NCBI GenBank assembly: GCA_905215695.1
Contig: CAJMQN010000002.1
Span: 62,001-126,000, forward strand
Source: an uncultured bacterium
GTDB taxonomy: Bacteria > Bacillota > Clostridia > Christensenellales > HGM11417
Direction: 5' to 3'
Length of the DNA: 64,000 nucleotides
The notes below the pieces were generated by a model. It was not told the origin of the DNA. It made no database searches and saw nothing but the letters and a program-made list of their open reading frames with translations. Position 1 is the first letter of the stretch. Each line of letters opens with the position of its first letter. The position numbers and the translations under genes are program-made. This document shows positions 25,166 through 33,036 of the stretch, in pieces.

Positions 25166-25816
25166 TTAAAACCTGCAATATTTTTCCATGTACGCTTCCA
25201 TGAGCGCAACCTGTTCGCGGCTTCCCGCCGCCTCGAGATAGTCCCGAATGTCGCAGATGGTCACGATTGCGTGAACCGTGATTCCGAACTCGTCCAGAAT
25301 TTCCTGTGTCGCGGTGCGGTCGCCCTGTCCGACCTCCATGCGGTTGACGGAGATGAACATATCCGAAAGCGAAACGTCCGCGGCGCACTTTAGAACGGGC
25401 ACTGTCTCCCGTACCGCAGTCCCTGCGGTGATGACGTCCTCGACGATGACGACGCGGTCGCCGTCCTTGGGACGATAGCCGACGAGCGAGCCGCCCTCCC
25501 CGTGGTCCTTCGCCTCCTTGCGGTTGAAGAAGTAGGGCTTGTCAATTCCGTACAGCTCCCAGAGCTTGGCGGCGGCGGACGCGGCGAGCGGAATCCCCTT
25601 GTAAGCCGGACCGAACAGCGCGTCAAAGGCGACGCCTGCGCCCTGAATGGACTTGGCGTAGAATTCGGACAGCTTTGAAATCTGCTTTCCCGTCCGATAG
25701 TTGCCCGTATTGATGAAATAGGGCGAGAGTCTGCCGCTCTTTGTGGTAAATTCCCCGAAACGCAGAACGTCCGAGGCGAGCATAAATTCGATAAATTCGC
25801 GTTTTCCGTTTTCCAT
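25166..25816 (-). CDS. pyrE: Orotate phosphoribosyltransferase
   Basis: A 216-residue enzyme joining orotate to PRPP in pyrimidine synthesis. Visible are SGRLSPYFINTG, GPAYKGIPLA, FFNRKEAKDHGEGG (flexible catalytic loop with Lys and His) and the PRPP-binding VVIVEDVITAGTAVRE. Other pyr genes are not in the window. The ATG lies only six bases after a TATAAT, with no ribosome site, so the message is probably leaderless. Confidence 0.95.
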   Translation of the reverse strand: MENGKREFIEFMLASDVLRFGEFTTKSGRLSPYFINTGNYRTGKQISKLSEFYAKSIQGAGVAFDALFGPAYKGIPLAASAAAKLWELYGIDKPYFFNRKEAKDHGEGGSLVGYRPKDGDRVVIVEDVITAGTAVRETVPVLKCAADVSLSDMFISVNRMEVGQGDRTATQEILDEFGITVHAIVTICDIRDYLEAAGSREQVALMEAYMEKYCRF

Positions 25817-25822
25817 AACTCT

Positions 25823-25851
25823 ATTATATCATAATCTGCCGTAAATTTCCA
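25823..25851 (-). promoter_or_regulatory. pyrE promoter, leaderless arrangement
   Basis: On the minus strand TGGAAA (25846-25851, weak -35), 17 bases, TATAAT (25823-25828), then six bases to the pyrE ATG at 25816. The expected transcription start coincides with the start codon. Confidence 0.65.
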
Positions 25852-25869
25852 TTCTTTTTTTAAAAAAAG

Positions 25870-25889
25870 TCCGCCTACTTGGAGGCGGA
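25870..25889 (-). terminator. Terminator overlapping the glycosyltransferase stop
   Basis: TCCGCCT (25870-25876) pairs with AGGCGGA (25883-25889), and on the minus strand is followed by CTTTTTTT. The hairpin contains the stop codon of the upstream coding sequence in its loop and stem. It ends the heptose operon. Confidence 0.8.
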
Positions 25890-27185
25890 ACTTCTGCGAA
25901 ATTTGTCGGTTTTCACGTGTTTTGCCGTCTGCGTGGGCGGCTCGTAGGTCTCCCGGTTCTCGCGGTATTCCGCGATCACCCGGCGATACTCCTTATCGAG
26001 AAGCGCGGCGGAATCCTTCCAGGAGAAATAGAGTTCTCGGTGCGCGTTCTCCCCGATCTCCCGCAGTTCGTCGGGGTGCGTAATCGCCCATTCGATCTTG
26101 TCTGCGAAATCGATCACGGTATTGTCAGCGAGAATCGCGTTGCGCATGTCCGTTGTGCCGTAGGCGGTGTTGGAGTCCCTTAAGAACAGTCCGGGCGTGT
26201 GATAGGTCGCCGCCTCCACCTTGACGAGCGCAAAGTTGTCGAGAATGGAGGGAAAGAGCAGAAGATTTGCCCGCGAATACACCATTTTCAGCTCCTCGTC
26301 CGAGAGGAAACCGGTCAGAATAACGTTGTCCGAGAGCCCGAGCCGCTTGACAGCCGTTCGCAGGAAGGGCTCGTAGTTGCCCGTTCCGCCCACGATAAAT
26401 TTGAAGTCATAACCGCGTTTTTTGATTTTTTTGAGCGCCTTTAAGGAGAAATCAATGCGCTTGCTCTCGACGATACGCCCGATGAAACAGAACACGGTAT
26501 CGTCGTGTTTTAAACCGAACCTGCGATCCGCGGCGTCCGCATACCTGCTCCAGTCCTCCACAACCTCGAGACTCGTCCCGAAGGGCACAATTTTGCAAGT
26601 GCCGCTGTATCCGAAACTCCGAAGCTGCGCCTCGGTCGCCTGCGTTCCCGCAAACATCTCGTCCATCTCCCCGTACCTTCTGCCGAGCTTTCGGATATAC
26701 GGCTCATAAAAGCATTTCAAGAGAAGAATGCGCTTGAACGCCATGCGGTAATTGGTGTGGAAGGTCGCGACAATGGGAATCCCCTTCGCCTTTGCAATCT
26801 TCGTGAGCACCTTGCAGATTCCGAAGGGCGTGTGCACATGGATGAGGTCGATGTCCATCTCCATGATCCGCTTCTGAAACTCCTTGTCCCGGGAGGGAAA
26901 TCCGAAGTCCACAAATTTGGTAAAGGGAATGTGAAATCCCTTGTACCGAATGACGGGATAGGGATCCTTGTCCACATAGTTTTTTGCCTTGGGACCGACC
27001 GCCGTCGCCTCGATGTCGTCGGGATACGCGAGGAGCAGGTTGCGCATGCAGTTGACGACGCCGTCCATGAGGGGCAGATAGACGTCCATCGCAACGAGAA
27101 TTTTCAGTTTTTCGCGCCCGCCCGTAGAACCCGGCATCGGCGCGGACTCGAGAATGCCGACGAACTCCGCTCTTCTCTCCGTCAT
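25875..27185 (-). CDS. GT4 family glycosyltransferase
   Basis: A 436-residue GT-B fold glycosyltransferase. The N-terminal domain begins LKILVAMDVYLPLMDGVVNC, a pattern shared with diacylglycerol alpha-glycosyltransferases and mannosyltransferases that act at the membrane face. HVHTPFG and ATFHTNY follow. The C-terminal domain has CFIGRIVESKR and the donor-binding region near DNFALVKVEA. The start at 27185 (MTERR) overlaps the gmhA stop as ATGA. Last in the heptose operon, so a heptose- or hexose-transferring role on a glycolipid or surface glycan is a reasonable inference; the substrate is not proven. Confidence 0.85.
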   Translation of the reverse strand: MTERRAEFVGILESAPMPGSTGGREKLKILVAMDVYLPLMDGVVNCMRNLLLAYPDDIEATAVGPKAKNYVDKDPYPVIRYKGFHIPFTKFVDFGFPSRDKEFQKRIMEMDIDLIHVHTPFGICKVLTKIAKAKGIPIVATFHTNYRMAFKRILLLKCFYEPYIRKLGRRYGEMDEMFAGTQATEAQLRSFGYSGTCKIVPFGTSLEVVEDWSRYADAADRRFGLKHDDTVFCFIGRIVESKRIDFSLKALKKIKKRGYDFKFIVGGTGNYEPFLRTAVKRLGLSDNVILTGFLSDEELKMVYSRANLLLFPSILDNFALVKVEAATYHTPGLFLRDSNTAYGTTDMRNAILADNTVIDFADKIEWAITHPDELREIGENAHRELYFSWKDSAALLDKEYRRVIAEYRENRETYEPPTQTAKHVKTDKFRRSSASK

Positions 27186-27835
27186 GCGTCGAAACACTCG
27201 CTCTCGACAGCGAGGCAGAGAAGGTGATAGACGGGCAGATGATACTCCTGCACCCGAAAGGTTTCGTCCGCGGGCACATTTAAGAGCACGTCCGAAAGTT
27301 CCTTCATCTTACCGCCAGACCGTCCGGTCAGAGAAATGACCTTTATCCCGAGCGCCCTTGCAATCTTGACAGCCGCGACGACGTTGCCCGAATTTCCCGA
27401 GGTCGAGAGCGCCACCAAAACGTCTCCCGCCTCCCCGAGCGCGTTCACGAGCTGCGCAAAGAGCATCTTCTCGTTGCAGTCGTTCAAAAAAGCGGTATTG
27501 TACGCGCAAAACGAGGTCAGCGGAATACACTTGAGCCCCTGCTGAAGGTTCTCCGCCATCCATTCCCCCTCCGCGCCGTAGGCGGAGACCAACTTGTCCC
27601 GGAATCCCTCCGAAATCCTTCGCTTGAGGACAAAGGATTTCAAGAGTTCCCCCGCCATATGCTCGGAATCCGCCGTGCTCCCGCCGTTTCCGCAGATGAG
27701 AATCTTTTTACCCGCGCGGACGGCTTCGAGAATTGTCTCGACCGCCGCCCGGAGTGCGGGCTCCAGCTCGCGCAGTTCGGCGTTTCTCTCAAAAAACGCC
27801 TCAAAATGTCCTTCCGTTCTCTCCCTAAACTTCAT
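27182..27835 (-). CDS. gmhA: Phosphoheptose isomerase
   Basis: A 217-residue SIS-domain enzyme converting sedoheptulose 7-phosphate into D-glycero-D-manno-heptose 7-phosphate. GmhA features are ICGNGGSTADSEHMAGELL near residue 48, the loop around CIPLTSFCAYNTAFLND, ALSTSGNSGNVVAAV, GRSGGKMKEL and the C-terminal histidine in EYHLPVYHL. The start at 27835 is chosen because the frame beyond runs through the end of the upstream gene in another frame. First step of the heptose pathway completed by its two upstream neighbours. Confidence 0.92.
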   Translation of the reverse strand: MKFRERTEGHFEAFFERNAELRELEPALRAAVETILEAVRAGKKILICGNGGSTADSEHMAGELLKSFVLKRRISEGFRDKLVSAYGAEGEWMAENLQQGLKCIPLTSFCAYNTAFLNDCNEKMLFAQLVNALGEAGDVLVALSTSGNSGNVVAAVKIARALGIKVISLTGRSGGKMKELSDVLLNVPADETFRVQEYHLPVYHLLCLAVESECFDA

Positions 27836-27855
27836 ATATCTTCCTTCTTTCGAAC

Positions 27856-29157
27856 TTATTTCCGTAAAATCAAATCGACCGCAGTTTCGAGGTCGGCGCA
27901 CACGAAATCCGCCTCCGGCGTTCCCGCATTCTCCCTCTCCCCGCAGGTCAGGCGCACTGTCCGCGTGCCCGCGTTTCTTCCCGCGGCGACGTCCCGAAAG
28001 GAATCTCCTATCATCCAGGACGCGGACAGGTCGATGTGAAAGTCCGCCGCCGCCCGAAGCAAAAGCCCGGGTTTCGGCTTGCGGCACTCGCAGACGATTT
28101 TCAACTCGGGTACTTCTCCGTCAAATCCCTTATCCGGGTGGTGCGGGCAGAAATAGACCCCGTCGAGATACGCGCCCTCTCTCCCGAGCAGGGTCTCCAT
28201 ACAGCGGTGAATTTCCTCAAGCCCCTCCGCCGTCACCTCTCCGCGCGCGAGCACGGGCTGATTGCTGACGACAACGGCAAGATAACCGCTCGCGTTGATT
28301 TTCGCTATCGCGCGCGCAACGCCGGGCAGGAGTTCAAACTCCTCCGGGCTCCGCACGAATCCGATATATCGGTTGATTGTCCCGTCCCGGTCGAGAAAAA
28401 TACATTTCTGTTTCCGGCGCAGGTTGCGCGCCGCGACTGCGCCCGAGGCGAGGTCGCGGGCTACGGCGTCCAGCCGGTCAACCGTCCCCGCATCCTTGAT
28501 ATACTCCGCGGTCTCATACGCGAATACGTCCCCGAACTCTTTGATTCGCGCCGCAATCAATCCCTTCTCCATGTCCAGCTTTTCGGGTGCGGACAGGAGC
28601 GCAAGGGCGCGGGGCGAAAGGACGAAGAACGCCGCGTTGACAAGGTTGTGATAGAAAAAATCTCTCGGCGCGGTTTTTCCGAGAATCCCGGTTACCCGCC
28701 CGTCCGTTCCGGTCAGAACGAGGTCGCTGTCATACGGGTGCGAGTTGGGGTGCGCGAGAAGGGTGATTCCCGCCCCCTTTGCACGGTGGTATTCCATCAT
28801 GCGCGCGAGGTCGATATCGAAAATCGTATCCCCGAACACGAGGAAAAAGTCCTCCTTCATGCTCTCCTTGAGGAGAAAGAGCGCACCCGCGGAACCGAGC
28901 GGCTCCCGCTCTACGAGATAGCGGACGGTCACCCCGAACCGACTCCCGTCCCCGAAGTACTCCTCTATTTTTTCGTGAAGGTGTCCGACGACAAAGGTAA
29001 AATCCTCGACCCCGCCCGCGCGCAGCGCCTCGAGCTGATGCTCGAGAATGGGCTTTCCGAGGACGGGAACCATGGGCTTGGGAATCTCTCCGCCCGTGAC
29101 CGAGGAAAGGCGGGTGCCCTTTCCCCCCGCCATAATGACCGCACGGAACCCGCTCAT
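27856..29157 (-). CDS. HddC-like nucleotidyltransferase fused to GmhB-like phosphatase
   Basis: A 433-residue two-domain protein. Residues 1-235 are a sugar-nucleotide transferase (MAGGKGTRL near 11-19, KPMVPVLGKPILEHQ, FGDTIFDIDL), as in HddC, which activates heptose 1-phosphate. Residues about 250-433 are a HAD phosphatase with LDRDGTINRYIGFV, VSNQPVLARGE, a zinc loop (CPHHPDK and CECRKPKPG) and IGDSFRDVAAG, diagnostic of GmhB, which removes the 7-phosphate. One polypeptide thus holds two of the pathway's later steps. It overlaps hddA by 4 bases. Whether it uses GTP or ATP cannot be read from sequence. Confidence 0.88.
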   Translation of the reverse strand: MSGFRAVIMAGGKGTRLSSVTGGEIPKPMVPVLGKPILEHQLEALRAGGVEDFTFVVGHLHEKIEEYFGDGSRFGVTVRYLVEREPLGSAGALFLLKESMKEDFFLVFGDTIFDIDLARMMEYHRAKGAGITLLAHPNSHPYDSDLVLTGTDGRVTGILGKTAPRDFFYHNLVNAAFFVLSPRALALLSAPEKLDMEKGLIAARIKEFGDVFAYETAEYIKDAGTVDRLDAVARDLASGAVAARNLRRKQKCIFLDRDGTINRYIGFVRSPEEFELLPGVARAIAKINASGYLAVVVSNQPVLARGEVTAEGLEEIHRCMETLLGREGAYLDGVYFCPHHPDKGFDGEVPELKIVCECRKPKPGLLLRAAADFHIDLSASWMIGDSFRDVAAGRNAGTRTVRLTCGERENAGTPEADFVCADLETAVDLILRK

Positions 29158-30182
29158 TCGACGACCCAGCTTTCCGCGCCGTACTTGCTGAACTTGACCG
29201 GGAACACGATGCCGTCCAGCTGTTTGAGAGCCTCGAAGAGCTCCTGCCGGTTGACGGGATTGCAGTACATGAGAATAAAGCCGCCGCCGCCCGCGCCCGA
29301 GAGTTTGACCGCCTCGGCGCCGTGGCTCATGCTGAACTCGATGATGTTCTCAAGCTCGCGGTTGGTGACAACGCTCGAAGTGCGTTTCTTCTGTTCCCAG
29401 CCCTCGCGCAAAATCTCCGCAAAGCGCGGTATATCCCCCATGAGCACCGCGTCCTTCATATCGAAAGACGCCTGTTTGATGCGGTGCATGGCTTCGATTG
29501 TCTGCTGATTGTTGTCCGCGGCGTTCCGAATCTGTTGAGAAATAATCTTTGCCGAATCGTGGCTCTTTCCGCTGTAGAAGAGCAAAAGCGAGCACTCAAG
29601 CTCGTTCAATACGCCCTTATCTACCCGCAACGTATTGATGACGACGGTGCCGTCCTGCTTGAACTCCATGCGGTTGAACCCGCCGAACACCGCGGCGTAT
29701 TGGTCCTGCATCCCCCCCGCGAGTCCGATATCTTCCCGCTCGATTTCGTAGGCGAGCCGGGCGAGCTGATATTCCGAGAGGTTGAGCCGCAGCCAGCGGT
29801 TGTAAGCCTCGAGAATGGCGACGACCATCGTCGAGGAGGTCCCGAGACCGGAGCCTGCGGGCGCGTCCGAACTCGTGCTCATGACGAAGGAGAGCGGCTT
29901 TCCGCCGTTGAACTCCCGCACGATACGGTTATAGACGCCCTTGTGCAGAATGAGCGGCTCCTCGATCTCGATTTTGTCCGTCGAATCGATTTCGACGGTC
30001 TGTCTCCTATCGGGCGCGAGGAAACGAATTTTGCCGTCCTCGGTCGGTATAATGGTGCAATAGGAATACATGCCGATGGTCGCGTTGAAAACGCTTCCGC
30101 CGAACTGTTCGCTGTAACTGCGGAGGTCGGTTCCTCCTCCCGCAAACCCCAGCCGCAGAGGGGCTCTCGATCTGATCTGCAT
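29154..30182 (-). CDS. hddA: D-glycero-alpha-D-manno-heptose 7-phosphate kinase
   Basis: A 342-residue GHMP kinase putting the 1-phosphate on heptose 7-phosphate. It has APLRLGFAGGGTDLRSY near the start, the ATP loop SSDAPAGSGLGTSSTMVVA near residue 105-125, GLAGGMQDQYAAVFGG, and the C-terminal KLSGAGGGGFI. These match HddA rather than galactokinase or mevalonate kinase. The start at 30182 is preceded by GGGAGAAAG. Downstream genes in the same transcript are the transferase/phosphatase fusion and gmhA, giving the complete pathway. Confidence 0.9.
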   Translation of the reverse strand: MQIRSRAPLRLGFAGGGTDLRSYSEQFGGSVFNATIGMYSYCTIIPTEDGKIRFLAPDRRQTVEIDSTDKIEIEEPLILHKGVYNRIVREFNGGKPLSFVMSTSSDAPAGSGLGTSSTMVVAILEAYNRWLRLNLSEYQLARLAYEIEREDIGLAGGMQDQYAAVFGGFNRMEFKQDGTVVINTLRVDKGVLNELECSLLLFYSGKSHDSAKIISQQIRNAADNNQQTIEAMHRIKQASFDMKDAVLMGDIPRFAEILREGWEQKKRTSSVVTNRELENIIEFSMSHGAEAVKLSGAGGGGFILMYCNPVNRQELFEALKQLDGIVFPVKFSKYGAESWVVE

Positions 30183-30200
30183 GATTCTTTCTCCCATTTC

Positions 30201-31376
30201 TTATTGCCGTTGTTCTCTCAAAAGAATGTGACATATGTTATCGATTCCGTTCGAATCGGAAAGGCGCAAGGCACGTTCTTTTTGTTCCGAAAGGGCTGTC
30301 CCGTTTTCTTCGATTCCGCGTAAAACATCCGGCAGGTCAGCAAGCGAGGAAAGAGCTACGGCAGCGCCTTTGGAACATAAGTATTCCGCATTTCGTTTTT
30401 CTTGAACGATCAGTTTTTCCCGAAGAAGAATTCCCGCGCCTTTGACAAGCAGTTCCGAAAGCGTCCCGAATCCGCCCCGGGAAAGAACCACGTCAGCCGC
30501 GTCGATCATAACGTCGATATTCTCGACAAATCCGTATATGCGCACGTTTGAAAGACGATTCTTCCGCACATAGGCTGCAATCCGACGATATTCTTTTTTA
30601 TTTGTGCCGCAGATTGCAACGATTTGCGGAAAACAGCCCGCACGCGACAACGTTCGGATCGGGTCAAGATTGCCGCTCAAACATTCTCCGCCCGAGAGAC
30701 ACAGCAGTGTAAAACGGTTTTCGAGTCCGAGTGCGGCACGCGCGTGTTCCCGGTCTCCGATACTCGCAAAGCGCGGGCGCACGGGAAGTCCGCAAACAAT
30801 CAGCTGTTCGCTGCGATATCCCCTCTCGAGAAATGCAGGGATCAAATCCTCGCAAGGCAGAAACACGCCGTCGAGCGTATTGTTCGCCTCCCAATTCGGA
30901 TAGACGCAAAATTCGGTCAAAATCGAATATACGCGAATCCGCGGCGAAATCCGTCCTTCTTTTCGAAGTCTTGCAATCGCCGCCCCGCCGTAGAGATGGG
31001 TACAAAAAATTGCAGCCGGCTGAAAATCCTTCACCACTTTTTCCAGATAGGTCGCCGGTTTACGAAAAGAACGATACATCCTCCGAGGCATACACGTACG
31101 AACACGATCCGCCTCTCCGCTCCAAAAATAATGATAAACGGCTGGGATTCTTCGGTGCACAAAACGATGAATTTTGCTCTTTCGTTTTACCAGCCGCGGC
31201 GCATATCCGTACACCTGCGAAAATTTTGTTTCGATTCCCAATTCCGCAAGTCTTTCTCCGACAGCTTTTGCGATTCTGTCATGCCCCGTACCGTATGAAG
31301 CGCTGACCATCAGAACTCCGCGCGAATCGCAGCCGCAAAGGCGAAGCCCGCGGTTTTCTTTCTCGATTGAAGGCAT
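30201..31376 (-). CDS. UgtP/MurG-like glycosyltransferase (GT28)
   Basis: A 391-residue GT-B enzyme. The N-terminal VSASYGTGHDRIAKAV near residue 24 and the C-terminal SRGGFGTLSELLVKGAGIL near 305-325 are typical of the monogalactosyl- and glucosyl-diacylglycerol synthase branch, related to MurG. Such enzymes build glycolipids at the inner membrane face. First gene of the heptose operon, 18 bases before hddA. The sequence reads slightly AT-richer than its neighbours. Acceptor and donor are not proven; membrane lipid glycosylation is inferred. Confidence 0.8.
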   Translation of the reverse strand: MPSIEKENRGLRLCGCDSRGVLMVSASYGTGHDRIAKAVGERLAELGIETKFSQVYGYAPRLVKRKSKIHRFVHRRIPAVYHYFWSGEADRVRTCMPRRMYRSFRKPATYLEKVVKDFQPAAIFCTHLYGGAAIARLRKEGRISPRIRVYSILTEFCVYPNWEANNTLDGVFLPCEDLIPAFLERGYRSEQLIVCGLPVRPRFASIGDREHARAALGLENRFTLLCLSGGECLSGNLDPIRTLSRAGCFPQIVAICGTNKKEYRRIAAYVRKNRLSNVRIYGFVENIDVMIDAADVVLSRGGFGTLSELLVKGAGILLREKLIVQEKRNAEYLCSKGAAVALSSLADLPDVLRGIEENGTALSEQKERALRLSDSNGIDNICHILLREQRQ

Positions 31377-31397
31377 ATGTTCTCTCCGATACCCGGG

Positions 31398-31423
31398 TTA
31401 CGGAAATCTATACATTTCCGTAA
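31398..31423 (-). repeat. Hairpin in heptose operon leader
   Basis: A perfect 10-bp inverted repeat, TTACGGAAAT and ATTTCCGTAA, with loop CTATAC, lies about 22 bases before the start codon at 31376. Its core ATCTATACAT (31406-31415) recurs inverted as ATGTATAGAT at 31498-31507. It may be an operator or a translational control hairpin. Confidence 0.6.
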
Positions 31424-31450
31424 CGGAGTTAATTTCAGTTCTATCTGTAA

Positions 31451-31479
31451 ATTGTAGCATATTCGCGGCAAAATGGCAA
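31451..31479 (-). promoter_or_regulatory. Promoter of the heptose/glycosyltransferase operon
   Basis: On the minus strand TTGCCA (31474-31479), 17 bases, TACAAT (31451-31456). The transcript would begin near 31444 and carry the hairpin at 31398-31423 in its leader. Confidence 0.65.
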
Positions 31480-31611
31480 GAATTCTGCGCTTTGAAAATG
31501 TATAGATTCCCGAATGGGAGAGCGACCGCGCTTGCGCGGGCGTTCGAGTCCGTGAGGAAATCTGCACGATAGTATGGCTTTCCGCAGAGGAGTGTGTCAA
31601 AGGGAGCGGAC

Positions 31612-32850
31612 ATGGATATACGGGACAAGAGCTATCTCGACTACGCGGAAAAAAAACTGTCGGAATACCGCCGCAACGGAAAACCCACCGTTGCATACTT
31701 CATTGACACCTATTTTCCGCTTATAGACGGCGTGGTCTCCGTTCTTCACAACTACGCGACCCACCTGAAACAAGATTGGAACGTCATCGTCTGCGCGCCC
31801 GCGCACCGCCATAAACAGCAGGAGCAGGACTATCTCGTCCTTTCCTGCAACAGCCATTATCTCAAATTGATTCACTACAGCTACGGTATGCCCGCATCCG
31901 ACCGCCGTTTCATACGGCTTTTGGAACAGGCAAAAATCGACCTTGTACACCTACATTCTCCCTTTATGCTCGGCACGTTCGGGCTTCGGCTCGCAAAAAA
32001 GCGCAATATTCCCGTCATCGCGACCTTTCACAGTCAATACAAACAGGATTTCATGCGCTATACCAAGAGCAAAGCGGTTACGAAGTTCCTGCTCGACTCC
32101 ATCATGAAAGTTTTTCGGCAGGCGGACTGCGTCTATACCATGCACGAATACAGCAAAAACACCCTGTTGTCCTACGGCTATAGCGGCGAAGTCCGTTTTC
32201 TCCCGAACGCGACCAATGAACGATATCCCAAAGACCCCGCGCCCTACCTTGCCCGCGTGAACGAAGAATACGGTCTTTCGGACAAAAACAATATCCTGCT
32301 CTTCGTGGGCAGGATCATAAAAGCAAAAGATGTCTTTTTCATTCTCGAAATTCTCGACCATCTCCCCGAAGAATTCCCCTTTCACATGGTGTTTGTGGGA
32401 AGCGGTCCCGACGAAAAGGAATTGCGAAAGCGGACGGAAGAGCTTGGTCTCTCCGCCCGTGTGACCTTCACAGGCAACATCAGCGACCGCGAGCTGCTGA
32501 AAGCGTTTTATCTTCGGAGCGATCTCTTTCTGTTCCCCTCCCGCTACGACGTATCCTCCATCGTACAGATTGAGGCGGCGGCGCAAAAGCTCTGCGGTCT
32601 CTTCCGCCGCGGAAGCGTGACTTCCTGCACGGTGCAGGACTATGAGACGGGTTTTCTCTGCGAGGGCGGCGCAAAAGAATTTGCAGACAAGATTGTTAAA
32701 ATTTTCTCAACGCCCGGACTTCTCGCACGGGTTTCGGAGGGCGCGCACGAAAAGCTGTACATCAGTTGGGCAGCCCTCACGCAAAGGATTTTATCCGAAT
32801 ACGATACGATTCTGCAAAAGCCCCGACCCACCGCGGAAAAGCAGGAATAA
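31612..32850 (+). CDS. GT4 family glycosyltransferase
   Basis: A 412-residue glycosyltransferase with the same opening as the one at 25875 (YFIDTYFPLIDGVVSV), HLHSPF, ATFHSQYK, then LLFVGRIIKAKD and a donor region ending with SSIVQIEAAAQ. The usual E-x7-E motif is weakened. The start at 31612 is preceded by AAGGGAG; a GTG 18 bases upstream lacks a site. It is divergent from the heptose operon and shares its intergenic repeat, so the two units may be co-regulated. Probably a glycolipid or cell-surface glycan enzyme; substrates unknown. Confidence 0.83.
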   Translation: MDIRDKSYLDYAEKKLSEYRRNGKPTVAYFIDTYFPLIDGVVSVLHNYATHLKQDWNVIVCAPAHRHKQQEQDYLVLSCNSHYLKLIHYSYGMPASDRRFIRLLEQAKIDLVHLHSPFMLGTFGLRLAKKRNIPVIATFHSQYKQDFMRYTKSKAVTKFLLDSIMKVFRQADCVYTMHEYSKNTLLSYGYSGEVRFLPNATNERYPKDPAPYLARVNEEYGLSDKNNILLFVGRIIKAKDVFFILEILDHLPEEFPFHMVFVGSGPDEKELRKRTEELGLSARVTFTGNISDRELLKAFYLRSDLFLFPSRYDVSSIVQIEAAAQKLCGLFRRGSVTSCTVQDYETGFLCEGGAKEFADKIVKIFSTPGLLARVSEGAHEKLYISWAALTQRILSEYDTILQKPRPTAEKQE

Positions 32851-32858
32851 AAATCAAA

Positions 32859-32880
32859 AGCGTCCCCGAGCGGGGACGCT
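32859..32880 (+). terminator. Intrinsic terminator
   Basis: AGCGTCCCC and GGGGACGCT with loop GAGC, followed by TTTTT, immediately after the glycosyltransferase stop codon. Confidence 0.9.
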
Positions 32881-32899
32881 TTTTTCTCTTTTGCAGTAC

Positions 32900-32917
32900 G
32901 GAAAGGTACACCTTTCC
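32900..32917. repeat. Palindrome AAAGGT-N2-ACCTTT, copy 1
   Basis: GGAAAGGT-AC-ACCTTTCC, perfectly symmetrical apart from the two central bases, 13 bases upstream of the -35 at 32931. A second copy lies at 32993-33010. Candidate protein-binding site. Confidence 0.65.
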
Positions 32918-32930
32918 GAAACAAAAAGTA

Positions 32931-32959
32931 TTGTCAGATTTTGTCAATTATTATATAAT
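32931..32959 (+). promoter_or_regulatory. Promoter of the 33037 gene
   Basis: TTGTCA (32931-32936), 17 bases, TATAAT (32954-32959). The predicted leader of about 70 bases contains the second AAAGGT palindrome and a GGGAGGA ribosome site. Confidence 0.75.
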
Positions 32960-32992
32960 TTTGTTGAAATCGGGGAGTGTTGCCGGCGCTTT

Positions 32993-33010
32993 GCAAAGGT
33001 GTACCTTTGC
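32993..33010. repeat. Palindrome AAAGGT-N2-ACCTTT, copy 2
   Basis: GCAAAGGT-GT-ACCTTTGC lies in the leader, 26 bases before the start codon at 33037. As DNA it pairs with copy 1 as a two-site operator around the promoter. As RNA it could fold near the ribosome site. Confidence 0.65.
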
Positions 33011-33036
33011 AAACCAACCCCGAAACGGGAGGAAAA

